Assembly: GCA_027488375.1 (NCBI GenBank)
Contig: JAIYBW010000001.1
Location: 248,001-312,000, forward strand
DNA: 64,000 bases
Direction of reading: 5' to 3'
Source: Pseudomonadota bacterium
GTDB taxonomy: Bacteria; Bdellovibrionota; Bacteriovoracia; Bacteriovoracales; Bacteriovoracaceae
The notes beneath the pieces are model-generated. The model ran no database searches and was not told where the DNA came from. It saw nothing but the letters and a program-made list of their open reading frames with translations. Shown here in pieces: positions 25,157 to 35,152 of the stretch (within the stretch, counting starts at the first letter, position 1; each line of letters begins with the position of its first letter). Both the position numbers and the translations under genes were made by a program.

Positions 25157-26422
25157 ATGGATAAATTATATGTAACTGGCCCCGTTCAACTTCAAGGGGA
25201 AGTTGAAATTTCATCGGCCAAAAATGCTACGCTCCCTATCCTCGCTGCTACGATACTTTGTCCTTATCCTGTTGAGTTTGTAGGGATTCCGGATTTAATG
25301 GATGTTTCTACTATCCTCAAACTCCTCCAGAGTATGGGAATTAAATTCTCAAGAAATGATTCGATGACAGTACTGGATGCTACTGAATTAACTTCTCAGC
25401 ATGCGGACTATTCCCTCGTTAAGACAATGCGAGCTTCTGTCTTAGTTCTTGGCCCTTTGTTAGCGAGATATGGAGTTGCTTCTGTTTCTCTTCCTGGGGG
25501 ATGTGCTATTGGGGCAAGGCCTGTTGATATTCATCTCTCTGGGCTTGAGAAAATGGGAGCCATCATTGAGATCGAAAATGGTTATATTAAAGCTCGTTGT
25601 GATAAACTAAAAGGTGCAGTCGTTACATTTCCTTTTCCCTCTGTCGGTGCGACTGAAAATATTATGATGGCCGCAGTTCTTGCTGAAGGCGAGACCATTA
25701 TAGAGAATGCAGCTATGGAGCCAGAGATTGATGATTTGGCAGATTTTTTAATTGCCCAAGGAGTGAAAATACAGGGGGCAGGTACATCGCGAATTACAAT
25801 TCAAGGTATGAAGATTAGTGAATTAAAAGCTTCTAAAACACCCTATAGAGTTATCGGAGATAGAATTGAAGCGGCGACATTTATTATCGCGGCCATCATG
25901 ACGAAGGGAAAAGTTAAAGTCTCTGGTTTTCGTCCTCATCATTTAGAATTTGTCTTAGATGTTCTTAAAAAAATGGGAGCACAGTTTGAGATAGGGGAAA
26001 ATTTTATACAGGTTTTGCCTTCTCAAAGCTTAAAAGGTGCCATGGTTGAAACACTTCCATTTCCAGGCTTTCCCACAGATATTCAGGCCCAAATGATGGC
26101 GCTCATGAGTTTAGTAGATGGAAACTCCATTATGACTGAGACTATCTTTGAAAATAGATTCATGCATGTGCCTGAGATGCTTAGAATGGGTGCTAAAATT
26201 CAACTTAAAGGTAATGCTGCTCTTATTGAAGGTGTTGAATCTCTTAGCGGTGCTCCGGTGATGTGTACAGATCTTAGAGCTTCTGCTGCTTTGATTTTAT
26301 GTGCTCTTGTGGCCAGCGGTACAACTGAGATACAAAGAGTTTACCATCTCGACCGAGGCTACGAAAAAATTGATGAGAAACTCACAAACTTGGGTGCAAA
26401 GATACAAAGAGTGAAAGGATAA
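25157..26422 (+). CDS. murA: UDP-N-acetylglucosamine 1-carboxyvinyltransferase
   Basis: 421 aa. The first committed step of peptidoglycan synthesis, transferring enolpyruvate from PEP. The active-site Cys116 is in SLPGGCAIGARP (so predicted fosfomycin-sensitive rather than the Asp variant). N-terminal SAKNATLPILAA, the FPTDIQAQ block and the RFMHVPEM segment are as expected. It follows prmC by 40 bases and precedes a HIT gene by 2 bases. Confidence 0.97.
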   Translation: MDKLYVTGPVQLQGEVEISSAKNATLPILAATILCPYPVEFVGIPDLMDVSTILKLLQSMGIKFSRNDSMTVLDATELTSQHADYSLVKTMRASVLVLGPLLARYGVASVSLPGGCAIGARPVDIHLSGLEKMGAIIEIENGYIKARCDKLKGAVVTFPFPSVGATENIMMAAVLAEGETIIENAAMEPEIDDLADFLIAQGVKIQGAGTSRITIQGMKISELKASKTPYRVIGDRIEAATFIIAAIMTKGKVKVSGFRPHHLEFVLDVLKKMGAQFEIGENFIQVLPSQSLKGAMVETLPFPGFPTDIQAQMMALMSLVDGNSIMTETIFENRFMHVPEMLRMGAKIQLKGNAALIEGVESLSGAPVMCTDLRASAALILCALVASGTTEIQRVYHLDRGYEKIDEKLTNLGAKIQRVKG

Positions 26423-26424
26423 AT

Positions 26425-26775
26425 ATGAGTCACAATGATTGTATTTTCTGTAAAATTATTGAAGGGAAAATTCCATCAAGCAAAGTTTTTGAAAATGAAA
26501 ATGTTTTGGCTTTTAAAGATTTACACCCACAAGCTTCAAAGCATTTCTTATTTGTTCACAAGTCCCACACGCGTAATATAAATGAGATGGTTTTGGCGAA
26601 TTCATCACATATAGCCGAAGTCTTTTCGGCCATTCAACAGTTTTCTTCTCAAGAGAAACTTGATCAAAGTGGCTTTAGAATTGTGACGAATTTAGGCCCT
26701 GATGCGGGTCAAACAGTTTTTCACACGCACTTTCACCTTCTAGGTGGTGAGCCACTCAAAGGATTTGGGCGCTAA
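26425..26775 (+). CDS. hinT: HIT family nucleotide hydrolase (HinT-like)
   Basis: 116 aa. It begins DCIFCKIIEGKIPSSKVFE, the usual HinT start with a zinc-type Cys pair. The histidine triad HTHFHLLGG is near the C-terminus. The family hydrolyses purine nucleoside phosphoramidates and acyl-adenylates in the cytoplasm. It is the last gene of the rho-murA run and converges with the next gene. Confidence 0.93.
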   Translation: MSHNDCIFCKIIEGKIPSSKVFENENVLAFKDLHPQASKHFLFVHKSHTRNINEMVLANSSHIAEVFSAIQQFSSQEKLDQSGFRIVTNLGPDAGQTVFHTHFHLLGGEPLKGFGR

Positions 26776-26777
26776 TT

Positions 26778-27551
26778 TTAAGGATTTTGAAGCCCTTGAA
26801 AAACTGCTGCTAAAAGTGACCTTTGAAGCTGATTAAGCTGAGTTGTTCTTGCCATAAAAATGATGGGACTTCTTTCAATCTGGGCCGTGGCCACGAATTG
26901 CCCCTTCGTAGGATGGAATTCAGTTATTTCAAAAGAGTCATGGAACTTTTCAAGATAGTTTTGCATAAGTTCTTTTTCTTTTGCTCCACCTTGAATGAAA
27001 TTAGCTTTTTTTGAGCCGCTTAGAATTGATTGAATCAGTTTAGGTCTTTCTCTCTTCTCATTATTTTCATCTTTCTCTTCAGACTTGATGACATCATTAA
27101 AAATAATACTTAAATCGACAGCACCTAAATTCCTCTTTAACCAGTACCAAAATTCTTCAAAAAAACTAAGACGATCTTTTTTCCAAAGATCTCTAAAATG
27201 ATTGGTGATGTTCCAAACATTTTCTAAAGAACTAAAGTTTTGATGCAGACACCATCTATTGAGTATTTTTGCATAGAGGTCTTTGAAGGCTTGTGGGGCC
27301 AGATTTTCAAAAGAAGTAAATGTTAAGGATTCATCCTTAGCATCAAGTATTGGGTAGAAAGCTTTTTCTTTTTCAAGGATTCCAACTAACGAGTTGAAGT
27401 GTTCATTATCGTCTATAAAGAGAGCTTGAAGATTAAAGTCGGGAAGATCTGTGACATCAATCAAGCGGCTATCGATAGAGTTTTGATCCCAATCAAGCTC
27501 ACGGATGAGGACTTGACTCGATGAACGTATGAATCCGACTGAAATAATCAT
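26778..27551 (-). CDS. Hypothetical protein, 257 aa
   Basis: No signal peptide, membrane helix or known motif is seen. The N-terminal half (MIISVGFIRSSSQV) is beta-rich. The middle (about 95-150) has Trp/Phe-rich helices (FFEEFWYWLKRNLG), and 155-170 is a charged linker (SEEKDENNEKRERPK). The C-terminal 60 residues look like a small alpha/beta domain (FVATAQIERSPIIFMAR). Single-gene transcript, convergent with hinT. Function unknown. Confidence 0.65.
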   Translation of the reverse strand: MIISVGFIRSSSQVLIRELDWDQNSIDSRLIDVTDLPDFNLQALFIDDNEHFNSLVGILEKEKAFYPILDAKDESLTFTSFENLAPQAFKDLYAKILNRWCLHQNFSSLENVWNITNHFRDLWKKDRLSFFEEFWYWLKRNLGAVDLSIIFNDVIKSEEKDENNEKRERPKLIQSILSGSKKANFIQGGAKEKELMQNYLEKFHDSFEITEFHPTKGQFVATAQIERSPIIFMARTTQLNQLQRSLLAAVFQGLQNP

Positions 27552-27614
27552 GAATAAACCTACCCTTTTAATGGAGGCATTTTAACAAACGCGACTTTAA
27601 GTTACAATGAACTC

Positions 27615-28253
27615 ATGGTGCATCATTTACTTGTTTTCGCCCTTTTATTTTTAAGTTTTCCCATTCTAGGCCAGGATGAGCGCTATTATCGCCAAATTCT
27701 TAATGGCGAGTTACCAAAATTATCCCAAACAATAGATGAAGGGCCTGATGAGAAGTTTAATGTTGAGGGAGCCTCATATTTCATAGATCTCAACAGTGAC
27801 GGGATTGAAGAAATGATACGCCCTCTTAAAAGAGACGGTGTGGACTGGATTGAGATCAAGGACTCAAGTCAGCGCAGTCTTTTCTTGGGAAAACTCCTTG
27901 CGATGGGGGGAGGTAGTTTTATTTATAAAATTAAACTTGCTCACCTTTCTCCTAAAGTCAGAGTGCTCATTGTTTATTTAGATGAAGGATCGAGTTCTGG
28001 AAAAAAGTTTGAATCAACGGCGAGAATATTTTTATTAAGTTATGAGAACAATGATCTCTCTACACTGAGTTTAGTTCAAGGACCTCATCATTTTCATGAA
28101 AAGCAGGGGCAGCGTGAGCAGTATTGGCGCAGAGACTATGGTGTTGAAGTTAGAGATTTGAATAATGACGGAGTGAGGGATATTATTGTGAGTTTTGATC
28201 ACATTCAAAGGATTATGATTTATAAAGGATTTGGAGAATGGTCTCGACTCTAG
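27615..28253 (+). CDS. Exported protein with FG-GAP/EF-type calcium loops
   Basis: 212 aa with a signal peptide ending near ILG-Q (residue 20). Two calcium-binding-type loops are visible: DLNSDGIEEM (about 58-67) and DLNNDGVRDIIV (about 183-194), typical of FG-GAP/VCBS beta-propeller blades. Predicted periplasmic or surface-exposed. Its 3' end overlaps the convergent gene by 4 bases. Function unknown. Confidence 0.7.
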   Translation: MVHHLLVFALLFLSFPILGQDERYYRQILNGELPKLSQTIDEGPDEKFNVEGASYFIDLNSDGIEEMIRPLKRDGVDWIEIKDSSQRSLFLGKLLAMGGGSFIYKIKLAHLSPKVRVLIVYLDEGSSSGKKFESTARIFLLSYENNDLSTLSLVQGPHHFHEKQGQREQYWRRDYGVEVRDLNNDGVRDIIVSFDHIQRIMIYKGFGEWSRL

Positions 28254-28675
28254 GAGGCTTTTTTGACTTCTTCATCAGACTTTTTAGATTCTTGTTTTTG
28301 GCGTCTAAAATCTTCTAAAACCTTAATGTTATTCTGGCTCTCGGCCTTAGCTTTTTTCTTCATCTGATGCATCATTAATAAACTCATCACTGCGGGTAAA
28401 GTGAAGAGGGTGAAGATTCCAATGTACCATAAAAGATCTGGTGAACTGCTGGTCGTATTTTGAGACGAAACTTGGTTTGTTTGGTTCTGACTTTTATCTT
28501 CTTGAAACTTATTAATATCTTTTTCGAAATTAAAAAGGTTCTCAGTCCCTTGTGGGGTTGATTCCGGATGTTCGATGTCAATTCCTACAAAATCCTCGAC
28601 GGCCGGTCCTCGTCCACGGGCAAGAGATACCTGAGAAAATATGATGAGAATTAGAGCAAGTATATGAAAACGCAT
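28250..28675 (-). CDS. Exported membrane protein of unknown function
   Basis: 141 aa from the ATG at 28673-28675 (an alternative start is two codons upstream). Signal peptide or first helix MRFHILALILIIFSQ ends near SLA-R. A polar Asn/Gln/Ser-rich segment (about 50-83) follows, then a membrane helix (LLWYIGIFTLFTLPAVMSLL, about 84-103) and a Lys-rich cytoplasmic tail. No known family. Confidence 0.65.
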   Translation of the reverse strand: MRFHILALILIIFSQVSLARGRGPAVEDFVGIDIEHPESTPQGTENLFNFEKDINKFQEDKSQNQTNQVSSQNTTSSSPDLLWYIGIFTLFTLPAVMSLLMMHQMKKKAKAESQNNIKVLEDFRRQKQESKKSDEEVKKAS

Positions 28676-28790
28676 GGGCAAATTCCTCTTTGTGCTTTAT
28701 CGGTCTAATTCTTAATTTCTTTAGTTCTAAAGAATGTTTTTAAATCGTCCGATAGTTGAGCGTAGTTCGTAACTTTGATTTGAGGGCAGT

Positions 28791-29516
28791 ATGAAAATAT
28801 TTTTAGTTTTTTGCACTCTCTGCACCGGATATGTCTATGGCCTCTGGAAGTACGGTGGTCTTGATCAATCTGTTCTAGCAAAATGGAATGCCCAATTTGA
28901 ATATGAGAAAAAGTCACTAGAGTTAGCTCGAGATAATCGTCAATTATTAGCTCAAGTTTCCGATCTCAAATACCAGCTTTCTGAACTGCAGGCGAAAAAT
29001 AAATTTCTTTCGGCCCAGATGGGACAACCGGGAACTCAAAAAAGCACAACTGCTGAGAGATCAATTGCCAGTGTGCCAACAATAAAAAAAGATGATCTCG
29101 TTAATTTTGAAGTCTATAAGTGGACTCCAGATAAGCTTCTCGCCATTGGTGAGAAGGAATTGCATTATAAAAATTATGAGAAATCAGCACAGTTCTATAA
29201 CGAACTCATCGATCGTTATCCTAAGCATAAATTAGTGAGTGATCGAGTCCTTTTTGGGGCCGGAGTTGCAGCTTTTGAAACTGGCAAAAGATATGACTGG
29301 TCAGAAAAACACCTCCAGCGACTAGTGAAGAATTATCCAAAATCTGATTTTTATCGTGGAGCCAAACTATGGCTTGCCCTCGCTCAATATAATCAAGGTG
29401 AGCACCAAAAGTTCTTGGCGACCGTTGAAGAATTTCGATTGAAATATAGAAACACTGAAGAGTGGAAAATTTTAAGTAGGTATTATGAAGACATCTCTTA
29501 CAAAATTAAAAAGTAG
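28791..29516 (+). CDS. Coiled-coil/TPR envelope protein (CpoB/YbgF-like)
   Basis: 241 aa. An N-terminal hydrophobic anchor or signal is followed by a coiled coil (about 38-78, EKKSLELARDNRQLLAQV) and TPR repeats (about 115-235, YKNYEKSAQFYNELIDRYPKH and LQRLVKNYPKSDFYRGAKLWLALAQYNQG). The pattern resembles CpoB/YbgF of the Tol-Pal system, but no tol genes are adjacent. GAGGG precedes the ATG. A seven-residue RSIASVP string at about 91-97 recurs in the next gene. Overlaps that gene by 32 bases. Confidence 0.75.
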   Translation: MKIFLVFCTLCTGYVYGLWKYGGLDQSVLAKWNAQFEYEKKSLELARDNRQLLAQVSDLKYQLSELQAKNKFLSAQMGQPGTQKSTTAERSIASVPTIKKDDLVNFEVYKWTPDKLLAIGEKELHYKNYEKSAQFYNELIDRYPKHKLVSDRVLFGAGVAAFETGKRYDWSEKHLQRLVKNYPKSDFYRGAKLWLALAQYNQGEHQKFLATVEEFRLKYRNTEEWKILSRYYEDISYKIKK

Positions 29517-30561
29517 CATTCTCCTTTCTTGCTTTTTTCTCGCTTCGGACCTTTGGGCGAAGCCAGTTGCTCAGGTTGTCGAGGTTAAGGGACAAGTCTT
29601 TGCAGTAGGCTTAGATGGCAGTACAAAAACGTTAAAATTGAACGACCATCTAGAAGATCAATCGGAGATCATGGTGGGTGAAGACGCTCAACTCACACTC
29701 AATGATTACTACGATGCAACTTATCATCTCATTCAAGGTTCTCATCTCAAGTTTTTTAATAAATCAGTCCAATTAAAAAAAGGTAAGGCCTGGATTCAAT
29801 CACTCAATGCTCGACATCCTCTCAGCCTGACAACGGCCAATGGCCATGTCGCTTTTTGGAAAGGTGAATTCATTACGACTTTTGAGCAGACGACTGCAAA
29901 GACTCAAGTCTTGGTTGTGAATGGAGAAGTCGAGGTTTCAAATATCCTAGACAAGAACATGAAATATAGTCTTGCTGCTGGGACCTTCACGATGGTTGAT
30001 CCAGAGGTCGAAAATGGCCTACCGCGAGCTCCGACCAAAGTAGGGCTTAATTCACTCCATACTGCCTTAAGTGAATTTAAAACACTGCCACAGAAACTTC
30101 AAACACTAGATCCTGAGGTTACACCGGCCATACCAGCGACTGCTCGATCAATAGCCTCTGTTCCAGAAGTTTCTCCAGCACCTGAGGAACCAAAAAAAGG
30201 TGAAATCCTTTTTATGGCCAATGGAAAAATGATGAGCAGAAATCCAGCTTCTTCAATTGGGGCCGCTCACCAATACTTGAAAAAGAAAACTTCAAAAATA
30301 ACTAAAACGAAGCTCACAAATGCTCCGATTTCTTTTTATGGATTCACCCCTGAGGTTAAAGAGGTAAATGCTTCTAATCCCGAAACAGCGCGTGAGCCGG
30401 CCTCAATCGAAAGAAAACTCCTCTTAGAAATGCCAAAAAAGATTGCTAGTGATGCCTCTCTCGACCAAGAGTTCGCAGAAACCTTAAGGTTAAATCAAGA
30501 TTCCCAGCCTAAGCATACGAAAGAGTTAGAGAATTTGATTCACGATCTTAAAAGTTACTAG
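29485..30561 (+). CDS. Exported FecR-domain protein
   Basis: 358 aa with a signal peptide (cleavage near LWA-K, residue 25). A FecR-type beta domain spans about 27-170: VAQVVEVKGQVFAV, a central GEDAQLTLNDY region, VQLKKGKAWIQ and VVNGEVEVSN. The rest is a low-complexity Pro/Ala/Glu/Ser region containing RSIASVPE (about 225), like the upstream protein. FecR-like domains in exported proteins often bind peptidoglycan or carry sensing functions. The start lies 32 bases inside the previous gene; a dedicated terminator follows. Confidence 0.75.
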   Translation: MKTSLTKLKSSILLSCFFLASDLWAKPVAQVVEVKGQVFAVGLDGSTKTLKLNDHLEDQSEIMVGEDAQLTLNDYYDATYHLIQGSHLKFFNKSVQLKKGKAWIQSLNARHPLSLTTANGHVAFWKGEFITTFEQTTAKTQVLVVNGEVEVSNILDKNMKYSLAAGTFTMVDPEVENGLPRAPTKVGLNSLHTALSEFKTLPQKLQTLDPEVTPAIPATARSIASVPEVSPAPEEPKKGEILFMANGKMMSRNPASSIGAAHQYLKKKTSKITKTKLTNAPISFYGFTPEVKEVNASNPETAREPASIERKLLLEMPKKIASDASLDQEFAETLRLNQDSQPKHTKELENLIHDLKSY

Positions 30562-30598
30562 CTCTTGACATAACTTTGCACGCACAACTATTTATCTC

Positions 30599-30627
30599 AA
30601 ACCCCTTAATTCTGAGGGGTTTTCTTT
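30599..30627 (+). terminator. Rho-independent terminator after the FecR-domain gene
   Basis: An 8-bp stem (AAACCCCT / AGGGGTTT) with an 8-base loop is followed by TCTTTTTA. It lies about 40 bases after the stop at 30561 and separates the gene from the response regulator. Confidence 0.8.
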
Positions 30628-30703
30628 TTATCAGTCTGCTTTTTTGAATGTGATGTCTTTTCTTAAGTTTATTTTAGACCTTAACTTGCCTTAAAATAAG
30701 GAA

Positions 30704-31381
30704 ATGGAAAAAAAACGTATGCATGTAACAATCATTGATGACAATCGAGACCTTTTAGATGCTCTCTCTGGTTCATTGGCCGATGCCTTTAACCTTCAAG
30801 TTTTTTCTGAGCCTGAGAAGGGGCTAGACTTTATCCGTAATAATCATACGGATGCAATTCTGCTTGATTTGCACATTCCAGGCAAAGACGGTTTCCAGGT
30901 TTATGAGGAAGTTAAAAAAGCCAAACAAAATTTGCCTGTCCTTTTTTTAACAGGTGACTCTGATCTAAATTCTCGTTTAAAAGGGTTTGAGATCGGTGCC
31001 GATGATTTTCTTTTAAAGCCTATTCAAACTGAGGAGCTCGTTGCTCGAATTCGAAACCGTATTCAAATAAGTAAAAGAAATTTGCAAAATAATAAAGTCA
31101 TTAAGATTAAAGATTTGTTGATCGATCTTGATGGGCATCAAGTGACCTTGAATAATCAATTGATACGACTTACTCCTAAGGAGTACCAGCTTCTAGTCGT
31201 TCTTTCGCAGAATCCAAATCGCGTTATTCATAAAGATGATTTAATTAATATGTTATGGAAGGACGTCCATGTGGAGATCAATAACCTTGATACCCACTTT
31301 TCAAATTTGAGGCGAAAGCTCAAGCCTTTTTCTATGCATATTAAAACTTTAAAAAACCTTGGCTACGTGCTTCGTATCTAG
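30704..31381 (+). CDS. OmpR/PhoB-family response regulator
   Basis: 225 aa. The receiver domain has the acidic pair in TIIDDNRD, phosphoacceptor Asp in AILLDLHIPG (about 57), a Thr/Ser position in LFLTGDSD and Lys in FLLKPIQ. The winged-helix output domain (about 130-225) has LTPKEYQLLVVLSQNPNRVI and a final THFSNLRRKL segment. No histidine kinase is adjacent, so it is an orphan here. The start is ambiguous between ATG 30704 and ATG 30719 (five codons in). Confidence 0.9.
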   Translation: MEKKRMHVTIIDDNRDLLDALSGSLADAFNLQVFSEPEKGLDFIRNNHTDAILLDLHIPGKDGFQVYEEVKKAKQNLPVLFLTGDSDLNSRLKGFEIGADDFLLKPIQTEELVARIRNRIQISKRNLQNNKVIKIKDLLIDLDGHQVTLNNQLIRLTPKEYQLLVVLSQNPNRVIHKDDLINMLWKDVHVEINNLDTHFSNLRRKLKPFSMHIKTLKNLGYVLRI

Positions 31382-31445
31382 CTTTATTGACTGCAAAATT
31401 TAGATAAATGGGCTATCCTAAAGTTAATTCAAAAAGGATAGGCCC

Positions 31446-32909
31446 ATGTTTTATTCCACAGAGACAGCACTGACTTATGATGATGTATTGATTGTTCCAA
31501 ATTATTCAGAAGTTTTACCGACTGAAGTCGATTTAAAAACAAGATTTTCTCGAAATATTACCCTTAATATTCCAATTGCCTCATCTGCTATGGACACCGT
31601 CACGGAGTCTAGAACGGCCATTGTTATGGCCCAAGAGGGAGGAATTGGGGTTATTCATAAAAATCTCACGCCTGATGAACAAGCTTTTGAAGTTGAAAAA
31701 GTTAAAAAGTATGAATCTGGAATGATCATGGATCCTTTTACAGTTAATCCAGATCAGTCCATCTCAAAATTGTTTGATCTGATGAAAAAATTTAAAATTT
31801 CTGGATTCCCGGTGGTTGATGAAAAAAAGAAGCTCCTAGGGATTATTACAAATCGTGATTTACGTTTTGTCACAGATCATTCAAAAAAAGTAAAAGATAT
31901 CATGACCTCTCAAAATCTTGTGACTGCTCCTGAGGGGACAAGTTTTGAAAAGGCCCGTGAAATTCTTCACCGTCATCGAGTTGAAAAACTACCAGTTGTT
32001 TCCCCTGAAGGAATTCTTAAAGGTTTAATTACCATTAAAGATATGGAAAAAACGATTGCCTATCCAAATGCGAACAAGGATCAATTTGGTCGTTTAAGAG
32101 TTGCAGCTGCTTGTGGCGTTGGTGAAAAAGAAATCAAAAGAGTAGAAGCTCTCATTCGTGCGCAAGTTGATGCGATCGTGATTGATACGGCCCATGGCCA
32201 TTCTAAAGGTGTGATTGAAATGGTGAAGACCATTAAAAAAATGAACGCATCTGTAGATGTTATTGCTGGAAATGTGGCCACCGCAAAAGCTTGTGAAGAT
32301 TTAATTGAGGCCGGCGTTGATGGAATTAAGGTTGGGATAGGTCCTGGATCAATTTGCACAACGCGAGTGATTGCAGGAATAGGCGTTCCGCAAATGCAGG
32401 CGATTTTTGATTGTTCTATCCCGTGTGATAAAGCTGGGATTCCCTTCATCGCTGATGGGGGGATTAAATTTTCTGGAGATATTATGAAAGCCCTCGCTGG
32501 CGGAGCTAGTTGTGTCATGATTGGGTCACTGTTTGCAGGCTGTGATGAAACTCCTGGTGAAATGGTTCTTTATCAAGGACGTGCTTATAAAATGTATCGT
32601 GGCATGGGATCTATGGGGGCCATGGAAAAAGGCTCTAAAGATCGCTACGGACAAAGTGCTGTGGAAGAAGTTTCAAAACTTGTTCCAGAGGGGATTGAAG
32701 GACAGGTTCCTTATCGAGGGTCTCTTTCCAGTAATCTCTACCAGCTTGTGGGCGGAGTGAGGGCCGGCATGGGTTATGTGGGAGCTTCGAGTATGAAGTT
32801 TCTCAAGGAGCGAGCTAAATTTGTAAAAATTACTTCCGCTTCTCTTAAAGAATCTCACCCCCATGATGTGATCGTGACTAAAGAAGCTCCTAATTATCGA
32901 CAGGTGTAA
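31446..32909 (+). CDS. guaB: IMP dehydrogenase
   Basis: 487 aa. It oxidises IMP to XMP with NAD, the committed step of GMP synthesis. TIM barrel with the active-site Cys in [12 protein letters not shown] (about 304), a CBS pair inserted at about 90-200 ([18 protein letters not shown]), and the flap [10 protein letters not shown]. Followed by guaA after one base, a guaBA operon. Confidence 0.98.
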   Translation: MFYSTETALTYDDVLIVPNYSEVLPTEVDLKTRFSRNITLNIPIASSAMDTVTESRTAIVMAQEGGIGVIHKNLTPDEQAFEVEKVKKYESGMIMDPFTVNPDQSISKLFDLMKKFKISGFPVVDEKKKLLGIITNRDLRFVTDHSKKVKDIMTSQNLVTAPEGTSFEKAREILHRHRVEKLPVVSPEGILKGLITIKDMEKTIAYPNANKDQFGRLRVAAACGVGEKEIKRVEALIRAQVDAIVIDTAHGHSKGVIEMVKTIKKMNASVDVIAGNVATAKACEDLIEAGVDGIKVGIGPGSICTTRVIAGIGVPQMQAIFDCSIPCDKAGIPFIADGGIKFSGDIMKALAGGASCVMIGSLFAGCDETPGEMVLYQGRAYKMYRGMGSMGAMEKGSKDRYGQSAVEEVSKLVPEGIEGQVPYRGSLSSNLYQLVGGVRAGMGYVGASSMKFLKERAKFVKITSASLKESHPHDVIVTKEAPNYRQV

Positions 32910-32910
32910 T

Positions 32911-34458
32911 ATGAAAAGTTCAATCTGGATTATTGATTTCGGTTCTCAATATACTCAACTGATTACGCGAAAATTTCGCGAGCTTGGTTTTACTTCTGAA
33001 CTCATGACTGTTGAAGACGGGTTATCAAGATTAAAGCTTGAAAAACCAGAGGCCATTGTTCTCTCCGGTGGACCCCAATCTGTTTTTGAAGACAAGACAG
33101 ATTATTCTCCTTTTTTCAAAGATGAGAAATTGCCCATCCTTGGCATTTGTTATGGAATGCAAATTATGGGTCAATACTTTGGTGGGAAAGTAGAAAAAGG
33201 TGTTCAGGGTGAGTATGGATTAGCAAAATTAAAATGCGCCAATAATTTTCTTATTCCTAATTGCCCATCTGAGAGTGATGTATGGATGAGTCACTCAGAT
33301 CACGTCAGTGTCATCCCAGACAAATTCAAACTTATTCTTCAAAGTGAGAATGGTCTAACAGCTGGAATTAAGCATGACTCTAGACCGATTTTAGGTCTTC
33401 AATTCCACCCTGAAGTTCATCACACTGTTCATGGGAAAGATATTCTTTCATTCTTTTTAAATAATATTGCTGCTCTTAAGTCTGATTGGTCTTCGAAGAC
33501 GATGATGGAAAGCTGTCTTGAAGAAGTGAATAAGATCAAAGGCTCAAAAGTTCTTTGTGCATTTTCTGGAGGTGTCGACTCTCTTGTGGCTGCTACTTTA
33601 GTTCAAAAAGTTATTGGAAAGGATCTTTATTGTTTTTTTGTGAATAATGGATTGCTTAGACCACAGGATTTAAACACGATAAAAATGCTGCAAGAGAAGA
33701 CCTCGTTAAATATTGAAGTGATTGATGCGACTGAAATATTTTTAGGTGCTTTAAAAGATGACAAGGATCCAGAGCATAAAAGAAAAACCATCGGAAAAAC
33801 ATTTATTGAAGTTTTCGAGAATAAGGTTCATGAATTTGAAAAAAATCATGGCGTGAAGTTTGATTATCTCCTTCAAGGCACGTTGTACCCAGATGTGATT
33901 GAGTCCATATCTCCTCATAAAGTTGGGGGGAAATCTGTTACTATTAAATCCCATCATAATGTGGGAGGACTCCCTGAGCGTATGAAATTAAAACTCCTTG
34001 AACCCTTACGTTATCTTTTTAAAGATGAAGTTCGGGCCATGGGGTTAAGCCTTGGTCTTGAGCGAGATTGGGTCTTTAGGCATCCTTTTCCAGGACCTGG
34101 AATCGGCGTTCGCGTTCTAGGTCAATTATCCCGTGATTCGATTCGTAAAGTTCAAGAATCAGATCAAATCCTTTTTGAGGAATTAAAGTCTCATCAACTC
34201 TACGATTCCACCTGGCAAGCCTTTACGGTTCTTTTACCGGTTAAAACTGTTGGGGTGAAAGGTGATGGGCGCGCCTACGAGGAAGTCATAGCTTTGAGAA
34301 TGGTTAATTCTCAGGATGGCATGACTGCTTCTGTGACTGAACTTCCTTGGAGTTTTTTAAATCGTGTTTCTTCTCGAATCTGTAACGAGGTTAAAGGTAT
34401 TACAAGGGTCGTTTACGACATTACCTCTAAGCCACCGGGAACAATTGAGTGGGAATAG
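32911..34458 (+). CDS. guaA: GMP synthase (glutamine-hydrolysing)
   Basis: 515 aa. The N-terminal class I amidotransferase has the nucleophile Cys near residue 80 in GICYGMQIMG, with His in FHPEVHH. The ATP-pyrophosphatase domain has the PP-loop AFSGGVDSLVAA (about 216), and the dimerisation domain ends ITSKPPGTIEWE, the canonical C-terminus. It converts XMP to GMP. Pair with guaB. Confidence 0.98.
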   Translation: MKSSIWIIDFGSQYTQLITRKFRELGFTSELMTVEDGLSRLKLEKPEAIVLSGGPQSVFEDKTDYSPFFKDEKLPILGICYGMQIMGQYFGGKVEKGVQGEYGLAKLKCANNFLIPNCPSESDVWMSHSDHVSVIPDKFKLILQSENGLTAGIKHDSRPILGLQFHPEVHHTVHGKDILSFFLNNIAALKSDWSSKTMMESCLEEVNKIKGSKVLCAFSGGVDSLVAATLVQKVIGKDLYCFFVNNGLLRPQDLNTIKMLQEKTSLNIEVIDATEIFLGALKDDKDPEHKRKTIGKTFIEVFENKVHEFEKNHGVKFDYLLQGTLYPDVIESISPHKVGGKSVTIKSHHNVGGLPERMKLKLLEPLRYLFKDEVRAMGLSLGLERDWVFRHPFPGPGIGVRVLGQLSRDSIRKVQESDQILFEELKSHQLYDSTWQAFTVLLPVKTVGVKGDGRAYEEVIALRMVNSQDGMTASVTELPWSFLNRVSSRICNEVKGITRVVYDITSKPPGTIEWE

Positions 34459-34467
34459 GGTCCCGCT

Positions 34468-35124
34468 TTAAATACCAAAATGAAGTATGAAGGAATTGAT
34501 CAGTTTGGCCCCATCTCTTTGGGCCAGTTCAATTTCTTCATTGGTCAACTCTTTGATATCATTTTTACAAAATGAAAGAGATGATTCCGGGTGGGCCTGA
34601 GTGCCCAAAAAAGGAAGGGTCTTGTGAATGACGATATCGTTTTCAAGACCAATTCCAATAGGTAAAAGATCGTTGGGGAGATTTTTCACCACTTGCTTAT
34701 GAGTGACTCCAAGATTCAATTCTTCATTTTGATGTATTAATCCTAAAGGCCGATTCATTTTAATTTTTCTTATGCCTAAAATCTTCGCCTCATCTTGTGA
34801 GAAATAACTGACCTCCGCACCTAAAGCATGACAAATGAGTTGATGACCAAAACAACAACCCAAGACTGGTTTTCCATTTTTAAGCTCATGGATCAGAAAC
34901 TCGGCGAGGGGTAAATGCCAAGGGAGTTTTTCATGTATATGAGAGGCAGAACCCAAAACAATATAAGCAATGCTAGAATTTTTCGAATCTAAAAGGGTCT
35001 CCAGACCTACCTGTGAAGGAGTGTGGTAGGTGGCCGGTCGATTAAGAAGTTTTACAAGTCGATTAAAGCATGGAATCGCCGGTGACTTAACGTAGGGATC
35101 TATTATCGCAATTTGTTTCGTCAT
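34468..35124 (-). CDS. Class I glutamine amidotransferase domain protein
   Basis: 218 aa. The nucleophile elbow is GCCFGHQLICHALG (about 94-98) and the His-Glu part is TQAHPESS (about 178). It resembles stand-alone GATase1 proteins of the GMP-synthase-like or gamma-glutamyl hydrolase type; substrate unknown. It lies tail-to-tail with guaA with no shared transcript, so a role in purine synthesis is not implied. Confidence 0.85.
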   Translation of the reverse strand: MTKQIAIIDPYVKSPAIPCFNRLVKLLNRPATYHTPSQVGLETLLDSKNSSIAYIVLGSASHIHEKLPWHLPLAEFLIHELKNGKPVLGCCFGHQLICHALGAEVSYFSQDEAKILGIRKIKMNRPLGLIHQNEELNLGVTHKQVVKNLPNDLLPIGIGLENDIVIHKTLPFLGTQAHPESSLSFCKNDIKELTNEEIELAQRDGAKLINSFILHFGI

Positions 35125-35152
35125 TCGAGGTCCTCTATGGTAAAACTAAAGA

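Noticed and set aside
32081..32518. Minus-strand ORF of 145 codons in guaB
   Set aside because: Shadow of the highly conserved guaB barrel; no ribosome site.
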